From Alphaproteobacteria bacterium (GTDB lineage: Bacteria; Pseudomonadota; Alphaproteobacteria; Paracaedibacterales; VGCI01), in contig JAIESE010000017.1 in the NCBI GenBank assembly GCA_019746225.1, positions 1 to 59,745 of the forward strand: a DNA stretch of 59,745 nt, given 5' to 3'. Positions 52,774-59,745 of this stretch are shown piece by piece. The position numbers were made by a program, and so were the translations under genes. Under the pieces are notes generated by a model. It was not told the origin of the DNA, did no database searches, and was given only the letters and a program-made list of their open reading frames with translations. Every line of letters begins with the position of its first letter. Position 1 is the first letter of the stretch.

Positions 52774-54342
52774 TTAGTGCATCACAGGCGCTGTTATGCT
52801 TTGTGAGGAATCTTGGGCGATACCTTTAAAGTATTTTAAGAACAGTCCTATACCAAGGATGCTCAATCCCATCCCAATCCAAAAAGTTAAACTGAACCCA
52901 TAAAGAAACGCCTGATCAATTAATCCCAACAGATTTGGGATTTGTTCAGCGGGAAACTGTTTCAGTTGTTCGGGCGTGTGCTCAACTTTGGCAATGATGC
53001 TTATGAGGGCTTGTTGTTCCTCAATCGTAATGGACGAGCCAGCTTCCGCCATAAGACCAATAAGCTTGGGTCGACCAAACATGACAAGGAAACTGGTTGA
53101 CGCAATAATACTGATTGCATTCCCCAAAGTCATTGCCATACAAAATATGGCGGAGCCTGTATTAATTTCGGCAGGGTTTAATGTTTTGAACATTGCTGTA
53201 TTCAGGGAAGGAAATCCGATTCCTAATCCCAAACCTGCCAACAACAACCCTCCACAAACCATCAATGCGGAGCTACTTGCTCCCAAATGGCTTAAAGCAA
53301 AAAGCGCACATACACTTAATGTAAAACCTGAAACGATCGGGATGCGGATGTCCATATGGTCTGCCAATTTGCCTCCAACGGGGGACAAGATGCCAACGGC
53401 TAATGTCATCGCCAAAAAATACCAACCCGTATCTGCGCTGGAGAGTCTTAAGGTGTTTTGCAAATAAAGGGCCATCATAACGAGGACGAGTGAAAAACAA
53501 TAGGCCATAATAAAGCCCCCAGTAACCGTGCTCATAAAAGGTTTATTTTGTATGATGTCCTTCGGCAATATTTGAAAGGGTTGCCCTCGATCACGGTATG
53601 CAAACAGGACTAATGAGGCAAGCCCTCCTAATCCAAAACTCCACAGGGTGGGATCACTCATTCCCCATACTTCAATCTGGTTTAATGCAAAGACGGCAGA
53701 GCCTAACCCGAATGTCAAAAGGGTCACACTTAACCAATCAATGCTTGGCGGGTTAGGATGCTTCTTTTCATGGGGTGCATACATCACGAGGACGAAGATA
53801 ACCAGAAGTCCTAAAGGAACATTTATATAAAATAGCCAACGCCAGCCAATTTCTTTGATGATCCAGCCAGCAAGGGTTGGGCCGAAAGCAAGACCGAGGC
53901 CAGCAGAGCCACCGACGAAGCCCATTGCCATACCTTGCTTTTTGACAGGAACGGATGAGAAAACGAGGCCATATGCTGGAGAGGAAAAAATAGCCGCTCC
54001 TAAACCTTGAATGAGGCGACCTGCAATGAGAATTGTAACGTCATGACCAAGGCCCGTCATAACAGATCCAAGAATGAAAGTACTAATCCCCAAATTTAGG
54101 GAAAACTTCTTTCCATAAATATCAGCAAATCGGCCGGCTGGGACAACAAGCGCGGCCCAGATCAGAACGTACCCGCTTAAAAGCCATTGCAGAGTGTTTA
54201 AATCACTATCAACTTCCTCAGAGATGGGAACCAAAGCCAAGTTCACGGCTGTATAATCAATGTTGATGAGAAATATCAAAAGACCGATGGCAAAAAGCAT
54301 GATCCATGACTGGAAGCTAAGTGTATTACTTGTTTTAGGCAT
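52774..54342 (-). CDS. MFS drug exporter, DHA2 (EmrB/QacA) family
   Basis: A 522-residue protein with about 14 transmembrane helices. The first helix includes INIDYTAVNLALVPISEE, the DHA2 pattern (D-x-T-x-V-N-x-A-L-P-x-I), and motif A is GRFADIYGKKFSL. Motif C, in TM5, is FGPTLAGWIIKE. No EmrA-type adaptor gene is adjacent, so it would act alone in the inner membrane. The likely role is proton-driven export of lipophilic compounds. It is convergent with tmk. Confidence 0.9.
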   Translation of the reverse strand: MPKTSNTLSFQSWIMLFAIGLLIFLINIDYTAVNLALVPISEEVDSDLNTLQWLLSGYVLIWAALVVPAGRFADIYGKKFSLNLGISTFILGSVMTGLGHDVTILIAGRLIQGLGAAIFSSPAYGLVFSSVPVKKQGMAMGFVGGSAGLGLAFGPTLAGWIIKEIGWRWLFYINVPLGLLVIFVLVMYAPHEKKHPNPPSIDWLSVTLLTFGLGSAVFALNQIEVWGMSDPTLWSFGLGGLASLVLFAYRDRGQPFQILPKDIIQNKPFMSTVTGGFIMAYCFSLVLVMMALYLQNTLRLSSADTGWYFLAMTLAVGILSPVGGKLADHMDIRIPIVSGFTLSVCALFALSHLGASSSALMVCGGLLLAGLGLGIGFPSLNTAMFKTLNPAEINTGSAIFCMAMTLGNAISIIASTSFLVMFGRPKLIGLMAEAGSSITIEEQQALISIIAKVEHTPEQLKQFPAEQIPNLLGLIDQAFLYGFSLTFWIGMGLSILGIGLFLKYFKGIAQDSSQSITAPVMH

Positions 54343-54412
54343 TATAAGACTCTTTCACGTGTAAATATTAATCTATTGGACTCATTTCATCTCATGACAC
54401 AAGGAATATACT

Positions 54413-54520
54413 AGCAATCCAGGGGCCAGAGGCGAGTTATTTAGGGCGTTTGTGAAATCATTCATCTGCCTGCATCACTCCTTTAGCCCCTGTATTGCTT
54501 CACTTTCGCTCGCAATGACG
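54413..54520. repeat. Palindromic repeat, copy D (left end missing)
   Basis: The inner arms are AGCAATCCAGGGGC (54413-54426) and its inverse with one change, GCCCCTGTATTGCT (54486-54499). The right outer arm follows, TCACTTTCGCTCGCAATGACG to 54520, ending in the same CTCGCAATGACG as copy A. The matching left outer arm is missing, so the copy is truncated. Confidence 0.75.
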
Positions 54521-54738
54521 ACAGGGTTCTATCTCATAGAGGGGTCTTAATGTTCCTATCACTACAGTTTTGGCAACCCCCTTCACCAAACTATCTTACT
54601 TTATTATCACTTTTTAACAAAATAAGAATCAATGCTATCCGTTTTGATTACGGACAAATTGAAAGATCTTTGATCGTTAGGAAGTCAGAAGCGAACTTGA
54701 ATGATGAGGGAGTTTCATTTTGGTGAGTTTGAAAGAGG

Positions 54739-54790
54739 TGTTAAACTCTCCCCTTAGCCCAGCAGCGCTAGGTAAGGGAAGAGTTAAACA
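54739..54790 (-). terminator. Long stem-loop after the Cache-like gene
   Basis: TGTTAAACTCTCCCCTTA (54739-54756) pairs with TAAGGGAAGAGTTAAACA (54773-54790): 18 positions with two mismatches around a 16-base loop. It starts six bases downstream of the stop of the minus-strand Cache-like gene. The T-run is weak, but position and length favour a terminator or 3'-end stabiliser. Confidence 0.6.
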
Positions 54791-54795
54791 ATGAG

Positions 54796-55392
54796 TTAGC
54801 TTGCTTTAGTATGTTTTTTAGGTCTTGTGTCTTCTGTATACGGACTTGCCTTTACAGAAGTGAAGCAGAAAAACTTCTTGCCAGTATAATTCTTGCGGCT
54901 CAAGAGGTTTCTGGAGTTCCAGGCAGTAACTTCTCTTTTTTCGATTTGGCCATCAGCTGTTTTAAGAGTGTAAGGGACGCGATGCGCTTTACCATCTGGA
55001 GCAGCCCGAAGAGCCGTAATGATGCTTGATACAAATGGCTTACCTGTATCATCTGTCATTGTCATAGCATCTGTACCAATCTTCATTGGTTCTGGTGGAT
55101 ACACAGCCCATTTTCCATCTTGGACGCATCCGACAAACGCATGTCCGTCATCAGAGTTAATGATGGAGGAAATGTCACCAGCTTGGACAATAGACCCTTT
55201 GCCGCTGCCTTCAGATGTGCTTGTGCCACCAATGCCTTGCTCATTTAATATTTTAAATGTATCAGCGCCATACTTTGTAAAGAGGTCCCTTACCCCTGAT
55301 AAGCGGGCATCAGGATCCATGTTTGCAGCAATAACAACGCCAATGCACAAAGCAGAAGCAATGAACGCTCGAGTGATCATTTTTTTTGTCAT
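54796..55392 (-). CDS. Exported single-Cache-like domain protein
   Basis: A 198-residue exported protein. A signal peptide (MTKKMITRAFIASALCIGVVIA-AN) is followed by one domain resembling the single-Cache family: HAFVGCVQDGKWAVYPP, IGTDAMTMTDDTGKPFVSSI and KAHRVPYTLKTADGQ follow the usual fold order. Cache domains bind small ligands outside the cell, usually as the sensing part of chemoreceptors or kinases. Here nothing follows: no transmembrane helix or signalling domain. The ATG at 55392 has GGGAG eight bases upstream; the start at 55407 would put five residues before the leader. It may act as a periplasmic ligand-binding protein. Confidence 0.72.
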   Translation of the reverse strand: MTKKMITRAFIASALCIGVVIAANMDPDARLSGVRDLFTKYGADTFKILNEQGIGGTSTSEGSGKGSIVQAGDISSIINSDDGHAFVGCVQDGKWAVYPPEPMKIGTDAMTMTDDTGKPFVSSIITALRAAPDGKAHRVPYTLKTADGQIEKREVTAWNSRNLLSRKNYTGKKFFCFTSVKASPYTEDTRPKKHTKAS

Positions 55393-55488
55393 AAATTTTT
55401 CTCCCATTCGATATTAATTAACAATCATATGTTAGACGTAATTTTGGACAAAAACAAATAAAATTATTGACGCTTGGCTTTTTGTTAA

Positions 55489-57384
55489 TCAGGCGAACCA
55501 AGACTTTATTCTGTGCCAGAAGGTAGGGCCATTGTTGTTTGTTTTATCATTCGTTTGGACGGAAAGGGGGAGCCTTGCATCTTTTTCTCGATCAAACCAC
55601 CAGGTGGACGTATCGAGAGCATGGTATTTGGGCAAAATTTTGGGACGGGAAAAGCGATCCCAATAGGCGACCCACACAGCCCCACTGTGCCATGCGGGAA
55701 TCATGTAGTAGTTCCACAATAGAACGCGATCTAAGGCTCTTGCATAGGTAAACAGAGATTTGTAGCTTGAGGCGTCAATGAGTTTTTCGATGAGTTTATC
55801 GACTACAGGGTTTTGAATGCCTGAAACATTTCTTGTTCCCGTAACGTTAGCCCGTTCTGAGCCAAAATAGTCACGTTGCTCATTGCCAAGAGATTGACTT
55901 TGCGGAATGAGATTGAAAATCATATCATAGTTCAAATGATCAACACGAAATTGATAAGCGTCCGTATCTAGAAAGCGAACTTTAAGCTGAATTCCCAAGG
56001 CCTCTAAGCGTGCGGCATAGTTAAGGAGTATTTTTTCAAGAGACTTATCATAGATCACGGCTTCCATAATAAAGGGCTTTCCTGTTTTCACATTTGTCAT
56101 CAGGCCATCCCGAACTTCATAGCCAGCCTCTTTTAAAAGGCTTTCAGCTTGGGACAGGATCCCTCGGTGGTCCCCTTCTTTTTGAGGCGTAGGTAAGGTA
56201 AAGCGCTCGGTCAAGACTTCCTGAGGCATTTGTGACTTAAAAGGCTGGAGTATGGCAATTTCTTCAGGCGAAGGGACTCCCTTTGCCTCAAAATCCGAGT
56301 TTGGGAAGAAACTCGTGTTTCTTTTAAACAATCCATAAAACATGTGTTTGTTGATCCAGGGAAAATCGAACATAAGCGTTAGGGCTTTGCGGACACGGAT
56401 ATCCTTAAAGAGAGGACGTCGAATGTTAAAAGCCAAGCCATAGGTGCCAGATGACAAAGAGTGATTCAGTTCTTCCCGTTTGACATAACCGGCTTTATAA
56501 GCGGGGAAAACATAGGCCGTTGCCCAATTTTCCGATCGCGTTTCACGGATTAAAGTGTCTTGTCCGGACTTAAAGCCTTCGAACATCGCATTTCTCTCGA
56601 GGTAATAATCAATTTTGATTTTATCAAAATTGTGACGGCCTTTCTGACTGGGGATCGAAGCTCCCCACCAATTTTTTATGCGCTTATAGGTAATCGAATG
56701 ACGAGCGGACAAGGTTGCAATTTCATACGGCCCGGAGGAGGGGGCTGGCTTTAGAGATGTTTCATCGAATGGGTGAGTGGTATAGTATTTTTTGGACAAA
56801 ACGGGGAGTTGCCCTAGAATCAAGGGAAGCTCGTGGTTGGATGTTGTATTAAAAAAAAATTTTATGGCGAGGTTATCCAATTTTTCAACACGACTGATGT
56901 TCTTGTAATAAGTTCGATAGATGGGAAGTCCCTTGGTTCGTAAAGTCTCAAAGACCCAGATCACATCATCGGCGGTAATGGGATCACCATTATTAAACTT
57001 CGCGGATGGGTTAAGTCGAAAAATAACCCAGGATCGATCCGGGGCCAACTCGACGGATTCGGCAGCATAGCCATAAGACTCACCGACGCGATCTTGCGCT
57101 TCATCCAGCAAGGTGGCAGATGTGAGGATGTTGATCATCATGGGAGGAACACCCTTAACGATATAGGGATTTAAACTATCAAATGTTCCCAAAACACTTA
57201 AATCGAGTACCCCCCCTTTGGGGGCTTCCGGATTTGTATAGTCAAAGTGTGTAAAAGTTGGGGGGTATTTCATCTTTCCAAAGTTTGATACCCCGTGGGT
57301 TCCTTGAGGAGTCAGCTTGGGTTTGACAGCTTCTGTCCCTTGAATTCCTAACCACAAAAGTAAGGCATAAATAATGACAACCAT
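55489..57384 (-). CDS. ABC transporter substrate-binding protein, family 5 (YejA-like)
   Basis: A 631-residue periplasmic binding protein for peptides or related compounds, of the family with YejA (microcin C / peptide uptake). A signal peptide (VVIIYALLLWLGIQGTEA) is followed by YPPTFTHFDYTNPEAPKGG and the family's LDEAQDRVGESYGYAAES and ADDVIWVFETL stretches. DIRVRKALTLMFDFPWINK is the characteristic central motif. No permease or ATPase gene (yejB, yejE, yejF) is in the window, so partners must lie elsewhere. The gene follows cytochrome c by six bases. Confidence 0.9.
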   Translation of the reverse strand: MVVIIYALLLWLGIQGTEAVKPKLTPQGTHGVSNFGKMKYPPTFTHFDYTNPEAPKGGVLDLSVLGTFDSLNPYIVKGVPPMMINILTSATLLDEAQDRVGESYGYAAESVELAPDRSWVIFRLNPSAKFNNGDPITADDVIWVFETLRTKGLPIYRTYYKNISRVEKLDNLAIKFFFNTTSNHELPLILGQLPVLSKKYYTTHPFDETSLKPAPSSGPYEIATLSARHSITYKRIKNWWGASIPSQKGRHNFDKIKIDYYLERNAMFEGFKSGQDTLIRETRSENWATAYVFPAYKAGYVKREELNHSLSSGTYGLAFNIRRPLFKDIRVRKALTLMFDFPWINKHMFYGLFKRNTSFFPNSDFEAKGVPSPEEIAILQPFKSQMPQEVLTERFTLPTPQKEGDHRGILSQAESLLKEAGYEVRDGLMTNVKTGKPFIMEAVIYDKSLEKILLNYAARLEALGIQLKVRFLDTDAYQFRVDHLNYDMIFNLIPQSQSLGNEQRDYFGSERANVTGTRNVSGIQNPVVDKLIEKLIDASSYKSLFTYARALDRVLLWNYYMIPAWHSGAVWVAYWDRFSRPKILPKYHALDTSTWWFDREKDARLPLSVQTNDKTNNNGPTFWHRIKSWFA

Positions 57385-57390
57385 GTCTGT

Positions 57391-57957
57391 TTAAGCCTTT
57401 GATTTTGGAGCGGGAGCGGTTGGTAGAGGCTTAGGGGAATCGCTTAAGGTGTTCAAATAGGCAATGACATCAGCGCGTTCTTGGTCATTTTTAAGGCCGA
57501 CGAAGGACATTTTGGTTGTTTGCACGAAGGCACGAGGTTTTTGCAGAAGGACATTCAGCATCTCATAATCCCAATTTCCGCCCTTCTCTTTAAAACCTGA
57601 GGAGTAGGCAAAGTCGGCCGCATGGGCAACTTTTGCCCCAATAATGCCCCATAGATTGGGCCCCGTCCTGTTGGCGCCGCCTTTTTCGAAGGTATGGCAT
57701 TGGGTACATTTCTTTGCGATTTCCTTACCCTTTTCGACGCTGGCGGAAGTGAGGAGAGGGCCAATCGGCTTAAGAGGTTCGTCTTGTACGGGTTTGGCGC
57801 CAGGCTTTGGGGTATCTTCACCCCCTTCAACCACGAAAACCGGTTTTTCTAACTTGATCGAGTGCACCAGGTGATCTGACAGCAAACTCCCCATCATAGC
57901 CACCAGAAGTGCTACCAAAAAACTCGCTGTGATTTTGTTAAACTCGAAACTGTCCAT
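57391..57957 (-). CDS. Membrane-anchored c-type cytochrome
   Basis: A 188-residue cytochrome of the class-I c552/CycM type. One uncleaved N-terminal helix (about 10-28) anchors it; a Pro/Lys-rich linker follows. The single heme site is CTQCH (Cys84, Cys87, His88), and the distal ligand is probably Met150 (TTKMSFVG). [11 protein letters not shown] after the heme is family-typical. It carries electrons between complex III and the oxidase in such bacteria. The gene is divergent from kdsB, a conserved alphaproteobacterial arrangement. Confidence 0.93.
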   Translation of the reverse strand: MDSFEFNKITASFLVALLVAMMGSLLSDHLVHSIKLEKPVFVVEGGEDTPKPGAKPVQDEPLKPIGPLLTSASVEKGKEIAKKCTQCHTFEKGGANRTGPNLWGIIGAKVAHAADFAYSSGFKEKGGNWDYEMLNVLLQKPRAFVQTTKMSFVGLKNDQERADVIAYLNTLSDSPKPLPTAPAPKSKA

Positions 57958-58125
57958 TACTTAACACTGATCTCTTCAGAATGTGCCCTTGATAACTAGT
58001 ATAAAACCAAAATGAGTGCGTGCGAACCCATTAATTGTAAGATTCATTGAAGATATTTCGCGTGCTTTTATGGCTCTTTTATGGCACTAAGGGTGTACTT
58101 TATTGAATTTAAAGAGGTTGTAGGC

Positions 58126-58875
58126 ATGCTGAATCCCATTATTTTAATCCCCGCCCGTCTTGGGGCGACCCGACTGCCGAACAAGCCGTTGGCGGACATT
58201 CAAGGCGAACCGATGATTGTTCATGTATGGCGCCGCGGCATCGCAGCTGAGATTGGTCCCGTTGTGGTAGCCTGTTGTGGCCCTGAGATTGAAGAAGTGG
58301 TCACACAAGTGGGGGGAAAAGCGGTTCAGACGGATCCTAACTTGCCACGAGGAACGGACCGCATTCATGCTGCTTTGAAGAAGATTGAGGCCGAAAATCC
58401 TGGCCAAACCTATGATGTGGTCATTAATTTGCAAGGAGATTTGCCCACCATCAGTGCCACTCTTTTGCACCAGGTTTTGGCGCCTCTCTCAAACCCAGAT
58501 GTGGATATCTCGACGCTTGGCGTTGTTATCGCAGATAAGGCTGAGTTGACCAATCCCAATGTGGTAAAGATTGCCATGACTGCGCCTCAAGCAACTGCCG
58601 ATGGCCATAAGATTGGCCGTGCTTTGTATTTTTCCAGAAGCCTCATTCCTTCAGGCGGTCCGGTTCATTATCATCACATCGGGGTTTATGCTTATCGTCG
58701 CAAAGCCCTGGAGGCTTATGTAAAGCTGCCGGTTTCATCTTTAGAAGCAGCCGAGCAACTTGAACAATTGCGCGCCTTGGAAGCCGGCATGCGCATGGAT
58801 GTGGCCATTGTCACCGAAATCCCCCCCAGTGTGGATACTCAAGAAGATCTGGATGCGGTGCGGAAGTTGGTTTGA
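58126..58875 (+). CDS. kdsB: 3-deoxy-manno-octulosonate cytidylyltransferase
   Basis: A 249-residue enzyme that makes CMP-Kdo, the activated sugar for the inner core of lipopolysaccharide. Visible motifs are the nucleotide-binding IPARLGATRLPNKPLADI at the N-terminus, INLQGDLPTI with the metal-binding Asp, HHIGVYAYRRKALE, and EQLEQLRALE in the C-terminal third. The length equals that of E. coli KdsB (248). The open frame extends to 58081, but ATG 58126 fits the family and has GAGG upstream. pheA, which often follows in Alphaproteobacteria, is missing; a palindromic repeat and a terminator follow. Confidence 0.94.
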   Translation: MLNPIILIPARLGATRLPNKPLADIQGEPMIVHVWRRGIAAEIGPVVVACCGPEIEEVVTQVGGKAVQTDPNLPRGTDRIHAALKKIEAENPGQTYDVVINLQGDLPTISATLLHQVLAPLSNPDVDISTLGVVIADKAELTNPNVVKIAMTAPQATADGHKIGRALYFSRSLIPSGGPVHYHHIGVYAYRRKALEAYVKLPVSSLEAAEQLEQLRALEAGMRMDVAIVTEIPPSVDTQEDLDAVRKLV

Positions 58876-58945
58876 CGAACATTTAAACAGGGAATGGCTG
58901 TTTTTTTACCTCTCTCACGGAGGGTATTTTACAGAAAGTTATTGG

Positions 58946-59096
58946 CATTGCGAGGAGTTAAGCCGTAGCTGCAAGCGGAGGTGAACGACGCGGGAATCCA
59001 TGTATTTGATTCTTCATAAGGATTTTATGTAGATGGGGGGCAATACATGGATTGCCACGTCGCTTACGCACTTATGTGCTAACGCTCCTCGCAATG
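58946..59096. repeat. Palindromic repeat, copy C
   Basis: The outer ends are perfect 12-bp inverted repeats: CATTGCGAGGAG (58946-58957) and CTCCTCGCAATG (59085-59096). The inner arms contain GGAATCCATGTATT on the left and AATACATGGATTGCC on the right. The right arm carries the near-palindrome GCACTTATGTGC, the counterpart of GCACTTAAGTGC in copy B. With copy B it forms the closest pair in the window. Confidence 0.85.
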
Positions 59097-59145
59097 ACAC
59101 GTAACTAAACCACCAATCGTCAATGTGTAAGCCTTCCCAAAAACA

Positions 59146-59175
59146 AAACCCCCTCTCCAGAAGGAGAGGGGGTTT
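59146..59175. terminator. Strong bidirectional intrinsic terminator
   Basis: AAACCCCCTCTCC (59146-59158), loop AGAA, then GGAGAGGGGGTTT (59163-59175): a perfect 13-bp stem with A- and T-runs at the ends. It lies between the convergent kdsB and poly-proline genes and suits both directions, with a T-rich stretch on the minus strand. Confidence 0.9.
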
Positions 59176-59222
59176 GCTTTGTGAACTAGGGGTTAATTTA
59201 TACCCTATTGATTAATATGGTC

Positions 59223-59745
59223 TTAATCTTGGCCAACACCAGCTGCTGCTTCCGGTTTAGCCGCTGTTCGAGCTGCCCTTTCTGCTCTCTTTGCTTCAAG
59301 CTGTTCGGCAAGAGTAGGCGGTGCCTTTGGCGCATTCCCCATAGCATGGTGAGTGGTGGCGGCTTCTTCCAGAATATCTTTTCTTTCAGATTCAGCTGTT
59401 GGCGTGAATTGCTTTCTTTTCTCTTCCAGTACCTTTTGTTGATCTGGTGTTAGGTTATGTGCGGGAGCAGGGGGCACAAAACCTGGGGGGGGAGGAGGAG
59501 CCGTAGGAACGGCATGCTCAGTCATACCTTTAACAGCTTCTGCTTGCGCTTTAGCTGCGTCCAAAATCTTTTGATGTGATGATTCTGGCAATGTTGCCAT
59601 TGGTGCAGGAGGAACAACGGCTGCTTCTGTAGCTTTTTTCTCCGCTTGTAAAAGATGTTGATCGTGAATAGGGTCTATTTTCATTGGCTCAACGTCTTTG
59701 AGAGCTGGTTTAGGCGCTTGTGGCGCTTGTGCAGACCTGTCAGCT
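59223..59745 (-). CDS. Proline/alanine-rich protein, 5' end cut by window edge
   Basis: The frame is open from the window end to the stop, giving 173 visible C-terminal residues; the start lies outside. The sequence is rich in Ala, Pro, Lys and Glu, with APKPAL and VVPPAPMATLP near the cut end, a run of five prolines (APPPPPGFVPPAP) in the middle, and helical, charged segments (TPDQQKVLEEKRKQF, AEQLEAKRAERAARTAAK). An internal ATG at 59684 exists, but the open frame continues beyond it. Low complexity and poly-proline resemble the protein at 26046-26876. No family is recognised; whether it has a signal peptide cannot be seen. Confidence 0.65.
   Translation of the reverse strand, partial: ADRSAQAPQAPKPALKDVEPMKIDPIHDQHLLQAEKKATEAAVVPPAPMATLPESSHQKILDAAKAQAEAVKGMTEHAVPTAPPPPPGFVPPAPAHNLTPDQQKVLEEKRKQFTPTAESERKDILEEAATTHHAMGNAPKAPPTLAEQLEAKRAERAARTAAKPEAAAGVGQD

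Larger units (their letters stand above)
54343..54795. other. Intergenic region with palindromic repeat and long hairpin
   Basis: 453 bases without a gene. It contains the upstream region of the drug exporter, palindromic repeat copy D (54413-54520) and the long hairpin after the Cache-like gene (54739-54790). The stretch 54530-54730 shows nothing I can interpret. Confidence 0.5.
58876..59222. other. Intergenic region with repeat and terminator after kdsB
   Basis: 347 bases with no gene. It holds palindromic repeat copy C (58946-59096) and the strong bidirectional terminator at 59146-59175. The kdsB stop is at the left end; the poly-proline gene ends at 59223 on the minus strand. Confidence 0.5.

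Noticed and set aside
1..59745. CRISPR arrays, insertion sequences, prophage or integrase genes
   Set aside because: No regularly spaced direct repeats, cas genes, transposases, integrases or phage structural genes were seen.

Overview
The window looks like a piece of chromosome from an alphaproteobacterium of intermediate to low GC. The gene content (nuoLMN-birA-rnj-mce, rpsB-tsf-pyrH-frr, rlpA-dac-tmk, kdsB divergent from a membrane-anchored cytochrome c) is typical of Alphaproteobacteria. Very large Sec-exported proteins with ankyrin-like or leucine-rich stretches, several poly-proline exported proteins and a family of small palindromic repeats point to a host-associated lineage such as Holosporales/Paracaedibacteraceae or a relative. 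That placement is an inference from gene content; no rRNA gene is present to test it.

Layout. 1-965: two tandem SAM methyltransferases resembling phospholipid N-methyltransferase, the first cut by the window edge. 981-5825 (minus): a 1614-residue exported protein. 6143-12180: the proton-pumping arm of complex I (nuoL, nuoM, nuoN) and biotin ligase; the end of nuoM is formed by a palindromic repeat. 12181-13535: a LuxR-type regulator in a long AT-rich gap with strong inverted repeats, between birA and rnj. 13538-17263: RNase J, methylmalonyl-CoA epimerase, a small lipoprotein, a class-I glutamine amidotransferase-fold hydrolase and RluB, tightly packed. 17264-19986: repeat, DUF924 protein, unknown exported protein. 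20184-25931 (minus): fabZ/lpxD, then an acyl-CoA carboxylase operon (pccB, a 2TM protein, pccA). 26046-29835: poly-proline exported protein, ychF, an MFS exporter, a Nudix hydrolase. 29905-31249 (minus): two small exported proteins with similar leaders. 31440-38491: dnaE, a coiled-coil exported protein split by an in-frame amber codon, an MFS transporter, and a complete LuxI-type acyl-homoserine-lactone synthase. 38445-46161 (minus): a polytopic membrane protein of unknown function and an 1804-residue exported leucine-rich protein. 46365-49716 (minus): rpsB-tsf-pyrH-frr and tRNA-Arg(TCT). 50039-52768: rlpA, a D,D-carboxypeptidase and tmk. 52774-57957 (minus): a 14-TM drug exporter, an exported Cache-like protein, a YejA-type binding protein and cytochrome c. 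58126-58875: kdsB. 59223-end (minus): a poly-proline protein cut by the window edge.

How the parts fit. Core metabolism centres on respiration (complex I, cytochrome c), propionyl-CoA handling (carboxylase plus epimerase, with the biotin ligase that would activate the carboxylase) and envelope building (LpxD, FabZ, KdsB, RlpA, carboxypeptidase). Around these lies a layer of exported proteins without recognisable function, which are the best candidates for interaction with a host, and a LuxI/LuxR-like pair about 25 kb apart that may provide cell-density signalling. Several clusters usually continuous in free-living Alphaproteobacteria are broken here, and the breakpoints are occupied by exported proteins, transporters or palindromic repeats.
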